A stretch of DNA of 64,000 nucleotides from Rhexocercosporidium sp. MPI-PUGE-AT-0058 (lineage: Eukaryota > Ascomycota > Leotiomycetes > Helotiales), in contig JAGTJL010000009.1 in NCBI GenBank assembly GCA_020746875.1, forward strand, positions 1,116,001-1,180,000. The letters are read 5' to 3'. Below, piece after piece: positions 1 through 10,216 of this stretch. The stretch's first letter is position 1. Each line of letters starts with the position of its first letter. The notes beneath the pieces were generated by a model, which saw only the letters and a list, made by a program, of their open reading frames with translations, was not told the origin of the DNA and made no database searches. The position numbers were made by a program, and so were the translations under genes.

Positions 1-1236
1 TTGATATCCCGAGTAAATGCGAATAGCAGATCTTGTATCGCCTGTCTACCTCAGCCAAGCTGTATTTCCTTCCCAATTCCCCAGTCTGTCGATTCGGTCA
101 AGAGGATTGCGTGGTGTCGGAGCATTCAGAATCTGGTTGCGCCCAGTCGCCGCTCCAATTCAACAAGTTTCTTGGTATCTTGGCCGCCCCAACATCCCAG
201 TGCAGCACTTCTCGATGTAAGGAACGGAAGGTCCTCGCGAGGATATGGATGCTCGTAGGGTTTCGTAGGTTGTCGTAGGGGGAGGGTTGAGGATCTTGCT
301 TGTGAAGAGCGAAGGGGGGGTGGAGTGGGGAAGAAAAGAAGGGTCGAGAGTAGAGTAGAATAGTCGAAGAAGGATGCGCACGATTGGACTTGACTTTCTT
401 AGGTTTGGTCGGGATGGAGGACTAACGCGAATCTTTATGGTCAGCGGGATTGCAAGCCAAGACTGTCGACGGGCGAAGAATTGAGAGAGCTAAGCAAGCC
501 GAGAGAATTGCCCAGCTATGAACGACTCTATGACGGAATATAACTGGGGTTCAAGTTATCGTCTGAACAAACGGGCGCGGGTTCTACCAATGACGGGGGC
601 TGCGCTTGATTGCAATTGCTGTTGCATGCATTGCGATGCAGCTGCGTTTGTCTTGGTGTTTCTTTGCACAAGAGCTGGGCCAACTCTTGATGCTGTCAAG
701 AGAGAGGAATTCAAGAGCTTGATTGAGATGGTGGAGCAGACAGAGCAGGATCTGAGAATTGGGGGAGGAGTGGAGTGGGAAGAAGGATGGGGAGTTGTTG
801 GGCTCGGCTTTCTTTCTCACCTTGAAAGGGGGAAGGACCTGTAGCGATTGTTGAATCTCTTCCTTTTGCACCGACAATCAATATTATATGTACTTTTATG
901 TCTTGTTTTGTTCTTTGCTCGCCTGTGCTGGTCGGGCCTCATCTAAACTCAATTCATCTCATCCCTTTTTCATCTCATCTCGACAAAATTTCTTTTCTCC
1001 TCTCTTTCCGATATCGTATCGCCTGGTACCGACTCTCCGAGATCCACATCCCTGCCTCCTGCCTGCCCCGACGCATCTGATTCGCCACTCAGTCAGCCTT
1101 CTGCCAAGCGGCCGCCTCTAGGTGGGTCCTGATAAGCAGATCCCTGCGAAGGCGGTGAACCATGAAATGAAAACTGCTGAGCCGGAAATGGAAGCGACGA
1201 CTGAGAAGCACCGTAGTAGTATTTGTATGGCTGGCC

Positions 1237-1260
1237 GGGCTGGGCTGGGCTGGGCTGGGC
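1237..1260. repeat. GGGCT pentanucleotide microsatellite
   Basis: Four full GGGCT units followed by GGGC stand in the leader of the zinc-finger gene. They are direct perfect repeats visible in the sequence. Confidence 0.9.
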
Positions 1261-1430
1261 TTCCATGTGGAGCAAGAACGAGGTGAGGGGCTGGAGTTCC
1301 TCGTTGACTTCGTTCTCCTCCTCTCATACAAAGTACAAACAAACAACCAACGAACGCAACGTCCAAGTCCGCTTTTCTTCTCCAGAAACCCCAACATCTC
1401 TTCTTCAAATGCGTGGGGTGCATGCAGTAT

Positions 1431-1466
1431 TATTGTATTGTATTGTATTGCATTGCATTGCATTGC
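1431..1466. repeat. ATTGT/ATTGC pentanucleotide repeat
   Basis: About seven pentanucleotide units are present: an ATTGT-type block followed by an ATTGC-type block. The switch between the two unit types suggests a repeat that mutated once and then expanded. It lies about 250 bases upstream of the transcription-factor start codon. Confidence 0.85.
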
Positions 1467-1710
1467 GTTCACTCCCTTGACTTTGACAACAGCCGAAACC
1501 TCACTCACTTCGGTCCCCTGCCTGCCCTGCGAAACGTGTATTCTTGCATCTCCTTTCTCTCCCTACCTATCTATGCCGGCCCTCTACCCACGTGTGTCGC
1601 GCCACTGAGCCAGCCGCTTCATGTACCTCTCCTCTTTAGACTTCTCGGGACGCTGAAGCGATCTGAAGTGATCCCGTTATTCGTTATTCGGCAGTGACCT
1701 TGCATCCGTC

Positions 1711-3875
1711 ATGCTGAAGCAAGGCAAGCGGAAGTCGGCACCAAAGTCGAGAAACGGCTGTTTAACATGCAGGTATGTGCTGTATCTTTCTGATGTGTCT
1801 ATCGTCTTGCCCTATCTACGTACGTACATCGCTCCCCTCTGAGTACAGCGGCGAGATGTGCAGTGCTGTTAGCTACTGCATCGTGCCTACATTCCCACCA
1901 TTATGAGTACAGTAGCGGGATGGAGAGACTAGCGACTGCATCTTGCGTGCATCTTTTCTATCCTGGGTACACCCGCGTGATCTTGGGTCGACGTACAGCA
2001 TGCTGGCTATAGTTGCGGGATGTAGAGCACACTGACCGCATGTTGAACACAACTGCGGAAATGTAGCTGCCCTGTCATGTAGTACACTGTATGGCTAACA
2101 GGGGCAAACCAAATTCTAGGGCTCGGAGAGTGAAATGTGACGAACGTGTTCCCGTCTGTACTCTGTGTTCCCGGATCCAACGACCATGTGTCTGGAAACG
2201 AACACAGCCAAACTCCCGACGTCCTCTTCTACCCCAAGACACAGTTCAGCTCCGTCAGGTCAAGCCCTCCGAGACTCTCCGTTTCGTAAACCAGGATGAA
2301 GCCCTGTACTTCAGAGCGTATCAAGATGAAGCATGTCTAGAGCTTTCTAGATACAACAAGTCGTCCGCGTGGAGTTACACACTCCTACAGGCATGCTATC
2401 ATAAACCCTTCGTATTACGAGCTGTGGTGGCAATTGGAGCCTTCAACAAATCCGTCAAACAAGGATACTTTGCCGTCACGGGTCCTTTGTCTGAGCGCAA
2501 GACGAGCATGGAAATAGCAAATCGACATCAGACTTTTGCCTTGGCATCTTATCATCGGGCTATTGTCGGTATGCAACAGATTGTACCTGTTCCACAAGAC
2601 CCATCATCACTTAGGAATGCTCTACTGGCATGTCTTGTCATTTATTGCATTGAGCTTCTTCTCAAGTCTCCTACGACGGCTCTTAATCAAGGTCAAAATG
2701 GATACCTGCTACTTCAGCAATGGTCAGGGGGTAAGGATACACCAAACGCTGGGCTATCATCCCCCAATTCCAGCATTGTTGATGATGAGATATTTCATGA
2801 ATATGGAAGGATAGAACTCTATCATGCAATCAGGTGGGGGGTTAAGGACCTGACCCGCCATATGAAACGAAAAGAAGAGGGCGCGGTGACGGTGAAGCAT
2901 ATGCCAACTCGATTCAGCTTCCTAGAGGAGGCAAGAAGGTATCAACAACTTCTCATGCGACGCACTTTTCATCTCATGGATGAGTCGTATGCTCGCAATA
3001 TCATGCTCAAGCAGGATCTGAGGCATCCTTACACTGCGGATAGTCCAGGCGAGTTGATGGATCCATGCTACATACCGACAGATCTTCTACCAGAACGGGA
3101 GAGTTACCTGAAAGATGTGAGAAGGTGGATGAAAGCTTTCGATTTGGTGCTAGCCAGATGTTTGAAATCGGAAGATCCGCTTGCACAGTCAGAGGCTGCT
3201 CTCCTCCAAATCCAGGCCCTGGATGCCGAAATGTCACTAGCCGGCGCTTTCTTTACTAAGCAGTGCGACTATGATCAATTCCTCCCCTCCTTCACTCAGA
3301 TAGTGTCCCTTTCTCGGCATGTCAACCAATCAAATCTCAAGCTCTGGACTACAAAGTCCCCAGTGTTCAATTTCCCAGACAGCATCGAGAAACCACTCTA
3401 CGACACTGCGTGCTTCTGCCGTGACAAATTCATTCGGGAAGAAGCACTCGCCATTCTCCGTACCACTGCTCATCGCGATCCAACACGCCAACAAGCTCGA
3501 TTGGCGACACGGGCCACCTTCATCGTTGACTTGGAAGAAGCGAACCGGCTGCCGGATGGGACAATACCAGAAGATGGGCGATGGAGAATCATCTGGATCC
3601 TACACCATTACCAGGAGCCGAAGAACGATATGACTATCGTTTGCTGTAGAAAGATTGGGTATCCGCTTGGGGAGCAGTACCCTGCGCAACGAGAATGGAA
3701 ACGGATGACTTTTACGGAGGATGAAGCCGAGCGTATGAATATGCCCCCTTGGACTGAAGAGATTCATTTCTCGTCCTGGGCACCCAAACGAAATTTCTCG
3801 AAACCGGCGTGTATTTCGTGGAGAGAGGTACATGATGAGTTACTCGGGAGGACTGATCGGTCAAGAATCAGTTGA
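1711..3875 (+). CDS. Zn2Cys6 fungal transcription factor
   Basis: Two exons, 1711-1772 and 2120-3875, encode 605 residues. Splicing joins GCLTC to RARRVKCDERVPVC and TLCSRIQRPC, giving a complete binuclear zinc cluster with spacing C-x2-C-x6-C-x6-C-x2-C-x6-C at residues 17-45. That motif fixes both the ATG and the splice sites, because neither exon alone carries it. The rest resembles the fungal-specific regulatory region of this class: helical, with no other motif. Such proteins bind paired CGG triplets in promoters. The target pathway cannot be read from sequence. It stands alone upstream of two methyltransferases, so a local regulatory role is possible but only an inference. The intron is unusually long (347 bases) and contains degenerate tandem repeats. 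Confidence 0.9.
1841..2085 (+). repeat. degenerate ~60-bp tandem repeats inside intron
   Basis: Units start near 1841, 1905, 1965 and about 2014, with a weaker copy near 2055. Shared landmarks are GAGTACAG, GCGGGATG and ACTGCATCTTG-like blocks. The copies are diverged (roughly 70-80 percent by eye). They account for most of the 347-base intron that splits the zinc cluster. Confidence 0.65.
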
Positions 3876-5521
3876 GAGATTGATATGGACGTGGACACAG
3901 ACATTCATCCAGGGTGCAAACCAGGCAACTAGAGTCAGCGGGGAACGATTCATTTTCAACACTCCAGAACAAGACCCGAGCTGCACGGTGTACGACTTGT
4001 ATATCAAAGCGTTTCTAGCACACGACCCAAAACCCTATGTGCCCAGCAGTCCAGAACCCGCCTCCGTACGGCCACCGCAGATGCCCGTCTGCATCTCGGC
4101 TTGGTATCTAAGCGGTTGTCTCTACTCCTGGAGATGTGCTTAGAGGAGGGTACGATTCCATCCATCATCGGCCAGACTCGGAATGACTACGGGAAATTCC
4201 AGGTCCTGATGGACAAGATCAAGTGTTGCAGCCACCTGCCAGTACTAAAAACCCTGGGGCCGTCACTCAAGTTAGGTTGGTAGATTTCAGGACTGGACGT
4301 AGGGCAGGAACGTGATAGAGGATATCTAGAGGTATCCTACTGATACGCAGAGGTTCTGCGTATGAAGATATCATCAATAACGGGTAATCAAGACCATCAA
4401 ATTTCCTACCTCTTTACTGAACAATGGACGATTCATTGCATACCTAGGTACTTCTTCCTTGCCCCTGTCCACATTTGTTCCAGCTACGGATGGTAAGTAC
4501 CTCATACTCATTGCTCATACTCATTGAAATGGGCAGCACTTCCTACTCGGAGAAGATTCATAATCAAATCATAATCTATCAAACAAAAGACAGGTACACA
4601 CAAAATCTTTCACTCTTCTTGCACAAGGATCTTTTCATTCAAAGCAGGCTGCAGCTACTTAGTTGATACCCGCTCATCTTCGGGGTAGGTTGGTCCATAC
4701 CAGGTACATGCAAACACATGTACCCATAATGCAGACTAGCTAACGATAGCGTAATGCTATGACTTTAATCAGTAAGTACGTAAGGAAGTAAGGAAGTAAG
4801 TGTAAGTAAGTGCGTTCGTTGCGTTGGTTTTTGGATGAGGTGGGGTAGGGTGAGGAGAGCGTGGGGGTTTTGAAGTTGGATGTCCGATGTTTAGATGTCT
4901 GCATGTTTATCAGTCGGTAAGGTACAAAGTACGTTCAGAGGCCTAAGCGAGGAGTATTCCGGGGCTTCCTTACTGAAGATTAATATTTAGGTGATTGTCT
5001 CCCTACCTACCTGCTACAGTGTACGGAAAATATACCTACCTACCTAGGCTTGATATCTCTAAAATACATGGTAACGACCTGTTCATAGGTAACCCCCGCT
5101 CCCCGCATGTGTGTACGTACTGTTAGTGCGGCCGTACCCTGTCACCACCTACATGAAATCTGCTTGTGCTTTCGCCAATTATCTGTTTCTTGACATCTTA
5201 TGGATCGAAACGTACTTAACTGGGGACACTGATTGGAATCAGGCTGTACGGTCCTATTGCTGACCAGTCGGACCGTGCCATGCGATGCGATATCCGTTTT
5301 CCTTACTGGGCACGTCTGCCACATAAAACGATGAAATGCTACGTAGCACATTGCCGGTGCATGAGCTCGACTTGAACGCTGTCCCATCAAACATGTCTCT
5401 CTTGTCCCTCTCGCATTTTCTCTTCCGTAAATGTAGTTGGCTCAAGCAATCACAGAGTGTCTCCTGATTTCCATCCGTACAATTTGAAGTAAACTAACCC
5501 CTCCATCCATTCCCCAGGATC
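3876..5521. other. region between TF and UMTA methyltransferase
   Basis: No complete gene is visible. Just after the TF stop, an open frame continues to about 4085 in one frame (VERLIWTWTQTFIQGANQAT...) and then to 4283 in another (LHLGLVSKRLSLLLEMCLEE...). This looks like residual coding sequence with a one-frame shift. From about 4300 to 5100 the DNA is rich in short ACCTACCTAGGT-like and GTAAG-type repeats. The last 400 bases would be the promoter or leader of the next gene. Confidence 0.4.
4778..4812. repeat. GTAAG/GAAGTAAG short tandem repeat
   Basis: Imperfect direct repeats of GTAAG and GAAGTAAG run for about 35 bases in intergenic DNA. No function is suggested. Confidence 0.7.
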
Positions 5522-6861
5522 ATGGCCGACCCCACCACCCCACCCACTGACACCCCCACCAACATCAATGACGACGACGTTGACTCCTCCCTAGGAGACG
5601 AAGACACCTCAGACCTCTCCTCCACCGTCTCAATAAACAGCAGCATCCTCGCCCACCGGCACGAAAACGGGCGTCGATATCACTCCTACAAAGAAGGGAA
5701 ATATCTCTCCCCCAACGACGCACCCGAGCAAGACCGCCTCGACCTCCAACACCACCTCTTCACCCTCACCCTCTCCTCCGCCCTCCACCTCTGCCCGCTC
5801 CCAAAACACCTGCACCGCGTCCTCGACGTCGGCACGGGAACGGGGATCTGGGCCATCGATTTCGCCGACGAGCATCCCGAGGCGGAGGTTTTAGGCATCG
5901 ATCTCAGTCCCATCCAGCCGGGCTTCGTGCCGCCGAATGTCAGCTTTCAAGTCGATGATTTGGAGGAGGAGTGGACCTTTGGTGAGGGCGTGGGGAGAGG
6001 GTTTGATCTTGTTTACGTGAGGATGATGACTAGTAGTTTTGCGGATTGGGAGAGGTTCTTTGAGCAGAGTTTTCGGTATGTTGTTTCGCTCCTCTCCTTT
6101 TCTCTTTTTTTTTCTTCTTCTTGGGTTCAATCTTAAGTGAGAATCTCAATATCTGAGAAGAGTAGATTATAGAGAGAGTAGGAGGGCGTGAATTGTAATG
6201 GAATGAGCTACTTGGTAACAGTCTCTCAGACACATGACTCCCGGTGGATATATCGAGCTGGCGGATATCTGCTTCCCGGTGGAATTCGTAGATGATTCGG
6301 TGCCTCCGGATTCCGCGCTCAAGAAATGGGCTGGCCTCATTCTAGACGGGACGACGCAGATCGGTCGACCGATCGATAGTGCGAAGAAGTATAAAGAGCA
6401 GCTTGAAAAGGCCGGATTTGAGAATGTGGTGGAGCGGAAGTTCACATGGCCGCAAAATCGATGGCCGAAGGGTAAGAAGATGAAGGAGATTGGTGAGTTT
6501 AATTGTCTAATTTGTTACTCTTGTGTATTTCCTATGAGATGGGCTGTAGAGATTCTCGCTGTTCAAGGGGTTTTAAGGGGGTGAAGATAAAGATGATGCT
6601 AATGTAAAGCATTATAGGAGCTTGGTCATTGGAGAATATGGCGCCTTCGCTTGAAGGATTCTCCATGGCTTTGTTCACTCGTGTTTTCAAGTGGACGAAA
6701 GAGGAAGTAGAGGTTTTCTTGGTTGATGTACGAAAGGAGATGAAAGATACGCGTATCCATGCTTATTGGCCTATGTGAGTATTTGTTCCTCTCTATCGTG
6801 AAGTTGACAGCTGACTAGATGGTGCAGATATGTGGTGTATGCTCAGAAGCCATTACAGTAA
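5522..6861 (+). CDS. UMTA/LaeA-type SAM methyltransferase
   Basis: Four exons are read: 5522-6075, 6230-6492, 6618-6774 and 6828-6861, giving 335 residues. Each junction restores the frame. The N-terminal 40 residues are acidic and low-complexity. The family signature YHSYKEGKYLSPND (about 54-66) and DRLDLQHHLF follow. The SAM-binding glycine loop VLDVGTGTGIW lies at about 100-110, with the acidic end of beta-2 at VLGIDLSPIQP. After the first intron comes MTPGGYIEL, the usual post-methyltransferase strand. This is the fungal UMTA class, often found near secondary-metabolism genes and related to the regulator LaeA. The substrate is unknown. The protein ends YVVYAQKPLQ, as expected for the last beta-hairpin of a Rossmann methyltransferase. 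Confidence 0.88.
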
Positions 6862-7635
6862 TACTAGGTGCACCATTGGCTTGGCATTTACCCCCCCTCC
6901 CCCTTTCAAAAATCTCCTAAGAGACTGTTTGTAAATTCGTTTAAATCTTTGATAATATAGGCTTCTTCACACATATTCTCAGCTCCTTCTCACCCGGGAA
7001 GATTTATAAACTCCGCAAGCCCGTGTCAAGCCCCAGCAAGAACTGCCACGCCTCAATCGGTAGCATTATAAATGCCGCTCCGCTGCCACCCCAAGTCCCC
7101 GGTATAAATAACTGCATTGACCTTGCCCTCAAAGTTCTCTTCTGAAATGAACTCACCAGAAGCAGGTAATTCAGATCGAGGCTTACCAACCATCCATATC
7201 CAAGGGGAAAGATTTTCTCTCACAAATTCAAGTATCTTTGTTGATCATCCTCAACTGGTCTGCACGCCTGCTGAGAGATACCCGAGCACTCTACGAATCA
7301 CAAGTCAACAGAGTACCTTACATAAACGTCGAGCGACACAGCTTCCGAAGTGGGTACAGTACACCAAAGTGGAGAAACATCCCGCCGTATTACTAACAAG
7401 GACTCGCAGTCAGCCTTCCTTACAATCTACAAATACTGTGATTCCTCCCCAACTGCTCTCCATCTACCAAGCAACTCAATCTCGCTGAAAATTGAGTGTC
7501 TGGTATGTTTCAGTAGATAGTAAAGCAATTCCAAGAACAAATCCTCGCTACCAAGGCAAGGGAATCAGAACATAAATAAATACATTGACGCAGCCACCAT
7601 ATACGCAAGAAATCCATCGCCTATTCGCTGTCAAC
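6862..7635. other. intergenic region between two methyltransferases
   Basis: About 770 bases without a convincing gene. A 114-codon open frame at 7147-7488 has no recognisable domain and is not called. The last 100 bases should carry the promoter of the next methyltransferase. Confidence 0.4.
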
Positions 7636-8592
7636 ATGGCAACTCCTCAACCATCCACCTCTTCCGAGAAGACATTCACATCCTACACCAAAGAGCAAGG
7701 CGAAAGCTACGCCCAAGCCCGCCCATCCTACAACCCCAAACTCTACCAAACAGTCCTCGAGTACCACACCAGCACCGGCGGCCAACTCGGGACTCTCCTA
7801 GACGTAGGCTGCGGACCTGGAACAGCAGCTCGCGCACTCGCCCCATCATTCTCCCAAACCATCGGCATCGACCCCTCAGAAGGCATGATAAAGCACGCGT
7901 GCACCCTCAACGACACAAATGATCTCTCCCAATCCATCCGCTACGAGCTCTCCACAGCCGAAGACCTAGGCTCACATCTCACTCCCCCAATCCCAGACTC
8001 CAGCATCGACCTCCTCACCGCCTCGACAGCCGCACACTGGTTCAACATGCCCGCCTTCTGGGCCAGCGCGTCTCGCGTCCTGAAACCAGGCGGCACAGTT
8101 GCTCTCTGGACGGTCGGGCAGGTCGGCATTCATCATTCTGTACCTAACGCCGAATCGTTGAATAAGGTGCTTATGGAGATCGAGGAGAAGGAGTTAGAGC
8201 CGTTCTTTGAGCGGGGGAACTGGATTGCGAGGAATTTGTACAGGGACTTGGTGATGCCGTGGGGGCTTGAGGCGGGGGTGAAGGAGTTTGGGGAGGGATG
8301 CGTGAGGAGGGAGTGGGGAACTGGGATGGAGGGTGATGATGGGGAGGGGTTTTTTGAGGGAGGGGCGATGAAGATGGATCTTGACACTGTGGAGAGGATT
8401 ATGGAGACGGCGAGCCCGATGCAGAGGTGGAGGGAGGCGAATGGGGAGGCTGTGGGGACGGAGAAGGATCTAGTGAAGAGGATTAGGAGGGAGATTGAGC
8501 GGTTATTGAGGGAGTCTGGTGTCTCTGAGGGAGAGGAGTTTATTAGGGTGAGTCCAAAGGGGGTGTTGTTAATGATGAAGAAGAATGTGTAG
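7636..8592 (+). CDS. class I SAM methyltransferase (TMT1/CRG1-like)
   Basis: An intronless gene of 318 residues. I chose the ATG at 7636 (MATPQPSTSS) because the family signature SYTKEQGESYAQARPSY begins soon after. An in-frame ATG-less extension reaches 7585. The SAM loop LLDVGCGPGTAA is at about residues 54-65, followed by TIGIDPSEGMI and the acceptor-loop region ASTAAHWFNMPAFW, typical of the yeast trans-aconitate methyltransferase and Crg1 group (Methyltransf_11 fold). The enzyme would methylate a small carboxylic or lipid substrate in the cytosol, but the exact substrate is not readable. It differs from the UMTA methyltransferase upstream, so the two are not tandem duplicates. Confidence 0.88.
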   Translation: MATPQPSTSSEKTFTSYTKEQGESYAQARPSYNPKLYQTVLEYHTSTGGQLGTLLDVGCGPGTAARALAPSFSQTIGIDPSEGMIKHACTLNDTNDLSQSIRYELSTAEDLGSHLTPPIPDSSIDLLTASTAAHWFNMPAFWASASRVLKPGGTVALWTVGQVGIHHSVPNAESLNKVLMEIEEKELEPFFERGNWIARNLYRDLVMPWGLEAGVKEFGEGCVRREWGTGMEGDDGEGFFEGGAMKMDLDTVERIMETASPMQRWREANGEAVGTEKDLVKRIRREIERLLRESGVSEGEEFIRVSPKGVLLMMKKNV

Positions 8593-9312
8593 ATGTTGGT
8601 GGAGGTAAAGTAATGATATGTTTCATGATTGAGGTGCCCTAGTTTTGCTGCGTATGAGAAGTGGCCTGTTGCTGGATGAAAGGCGTGGTGGGATTTCATG
8701 AAACTTTGGGAAATGGATTCATAATGTTGGTATGAGCGATATTCTCTACACTTGCTGGAATAGCGACGGAGTTGAGAAAACCATTCAAGGTAGAATCATA
8801 TGACATCAGTGATTGAGTAGAGCAAGGATTTTATAAGGTACTGAATAGATTGAAAATGTGTCTCGTCAAGGCTCGCTTATTTTGCCCCTTTTGACTGAAG
8901 GGGCAAACCCTCAAGAGTGGTCGTAGACACCATTTTTCACCCTTTATTTCTCATTCTATCCACGTAAATTGAAACGCGATAAGCCCGCCGAGGTAGAGCG
9001 AGGAAGTATTTCATGATGCAAGGGCAATTTGATCTCTTGTTAGGTAAAATATGTTCCGGCTCTTTTTGTTTACTTGGACGACACCACTTCTCTCCTACAG
9101 TATCATGGCAGACGTACGTTTGCATCATGTAAGTCTGAAAATTGAGCTTTGACCAGAGTAATAAGCTATTGACACAGTGCAAACAGGTCGTAGCTAAAAA
9201 AATTCTCGTTATGATATTTGCGACAGCGTACCCAATCTCGCTTACTACTCCCATCATCTCCATCGACGAGCCATCAACAATCCCGCAAACAACTACCGGA
9301 GAGCCACACCAT
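8593..9312. other. intergenic region 3' of methyltransferase and AA9 gene
   Basis: Convergent 3' ends of the methyltransferase (plus) and the AA9 gene (minus) face this 720-base stretch. I see no domain, RNA or repeat in it. Confidence 0.4.
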
Positions 9313-10216
9313 TCAAGATAAATCCCACACCCTCGGCCCAGGCATAACATAAGCCGGCGGATTCGCCGCCCACTTATTATACCTAATCCCCTTATCATCC
9401 GCCTTATAAATCCCCGGAATCTTCACCAGGGGTCCGGGGGTCCCTCCCCCAGCCCCATTAATCTTCTACTCATAACACTCAATGTAGAACTGCGCTTCTC
9501 CTTTCTCGGCCTCGTGGAGTCCGATGTGTTCGACGCGTACGAGGTATTCGCCTGGTGGGATATTCGGTGGAATGGTAATCTCGATGCGGTCTTTTTGCCA
9601 GAGACACCAGTTCGCGTCTTGGCCGGGTGAGCCTTTGCAGACGCCGCTTTCCCAGAGCTTGAACCAGTCGCCCGAGCCGTCGTAGCTCGATACGTCGGAT
9701 TCGGGGGCTTTGCTCACTTTATGAGAGTTAGCTGTGGTGTTTGGATGGTCTGGAGTTCGATCGTTGTGAGAGACTTTGCTTCTTGAATATTGATCTTCTC
9801 AGAATTGAAAGCAGGCAGGTGGTTGTGAGGGTCTGAAAAGAATAGTTGGGAAGATGAATGTACTGTAGACAAAACCAGGGCCGGGATGCTCGATGAATTC
9901 GTTGTTGAAGAGCTTGAAGCCGATTTTGTCGCCCGCTTCGATGGTGTGGATCTTAGTACTTCCGGACTTGGCGCCTTTGTTGCAGCGCATGTCGTTGGAA
10001 TTTACGACGTCTGCTGTGAAAGCTGGATTGTACGAGTTGCTGTTTTTGCGCGTTTAAGCGTACCTTTGGATCTGTTAATGTTGGGTTTAGTGTATGTTGG
10101 TGGGGGACTTACTCGCCACCGATGGACTTGCCGTTTACTATCAATCGGTTGAAGATGTAGTGGCCTTCAACGATGGAGGAAGTGGCCACGAGGGCCAGAA
10201 GAGAGAGGGCCTTCAT
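9313..10216 (-). pseudogene. AA9 lytic polysaccharide monooxygenase, probably disabled
   Basis: Exons read on the minus strand: 10216-10113, about 10063-9864 and 9716-9313. A signal peptide (MKALSLLALVATSSIVEG) is followed by HYIF, so cleavage leaves the N-terminal histidine of the AA9 copper brace. The second copper ligand is the His in EHPGPGFVYMSKAP, which is restored by splicing. The Q-x-Y pair lies in AQFYIEC. Two breaks are seen. With the natural acceptor after 10064, exon 2 begins GAG TAC GCT TAA, a stop at 10056-10054. A TAG at 9468-9466 interrupts ECYE-stop-KINGAGGGTPGPLVKIPG, after which the conserved AA9 C-terminus continues open to a TGA at 9315-9313. Using a later AG (ending near 10040) would skip the first stop in frame and lose about eight residues. 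AA9 enzymes oxidatively cleave cellulose outside the cell. A truncated but expressed protein is still possible. Confidence 0.7.

Larger units (their letters stand above)
1..1710. other. gene-free upstream region
   Basis: I see no supportable gene here. From about 300 to 850 the plus strand is purine-rich, so the minus strand is pyrimidine-rich. From about 930 to 1100 and 1490 to 1640 the plus strand is pyrimidine-rich. That pattern is common just upstream of fungal start sites, and fits a promoter for the plus-strand zinc-finger gene at 1711 and perhaps one for a minus-strand gene leaving the window on the left. The region also holds two pentanucleotide microsatellites, listed separately. Confidence 0.4.

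Noticed and set aside
7147..7488. 114-codon frame starting MNSPEAGNSD between the methyltransferases
   Set aside because: No domain, signal peptide or coding bias strong enough to call it; could be chance.
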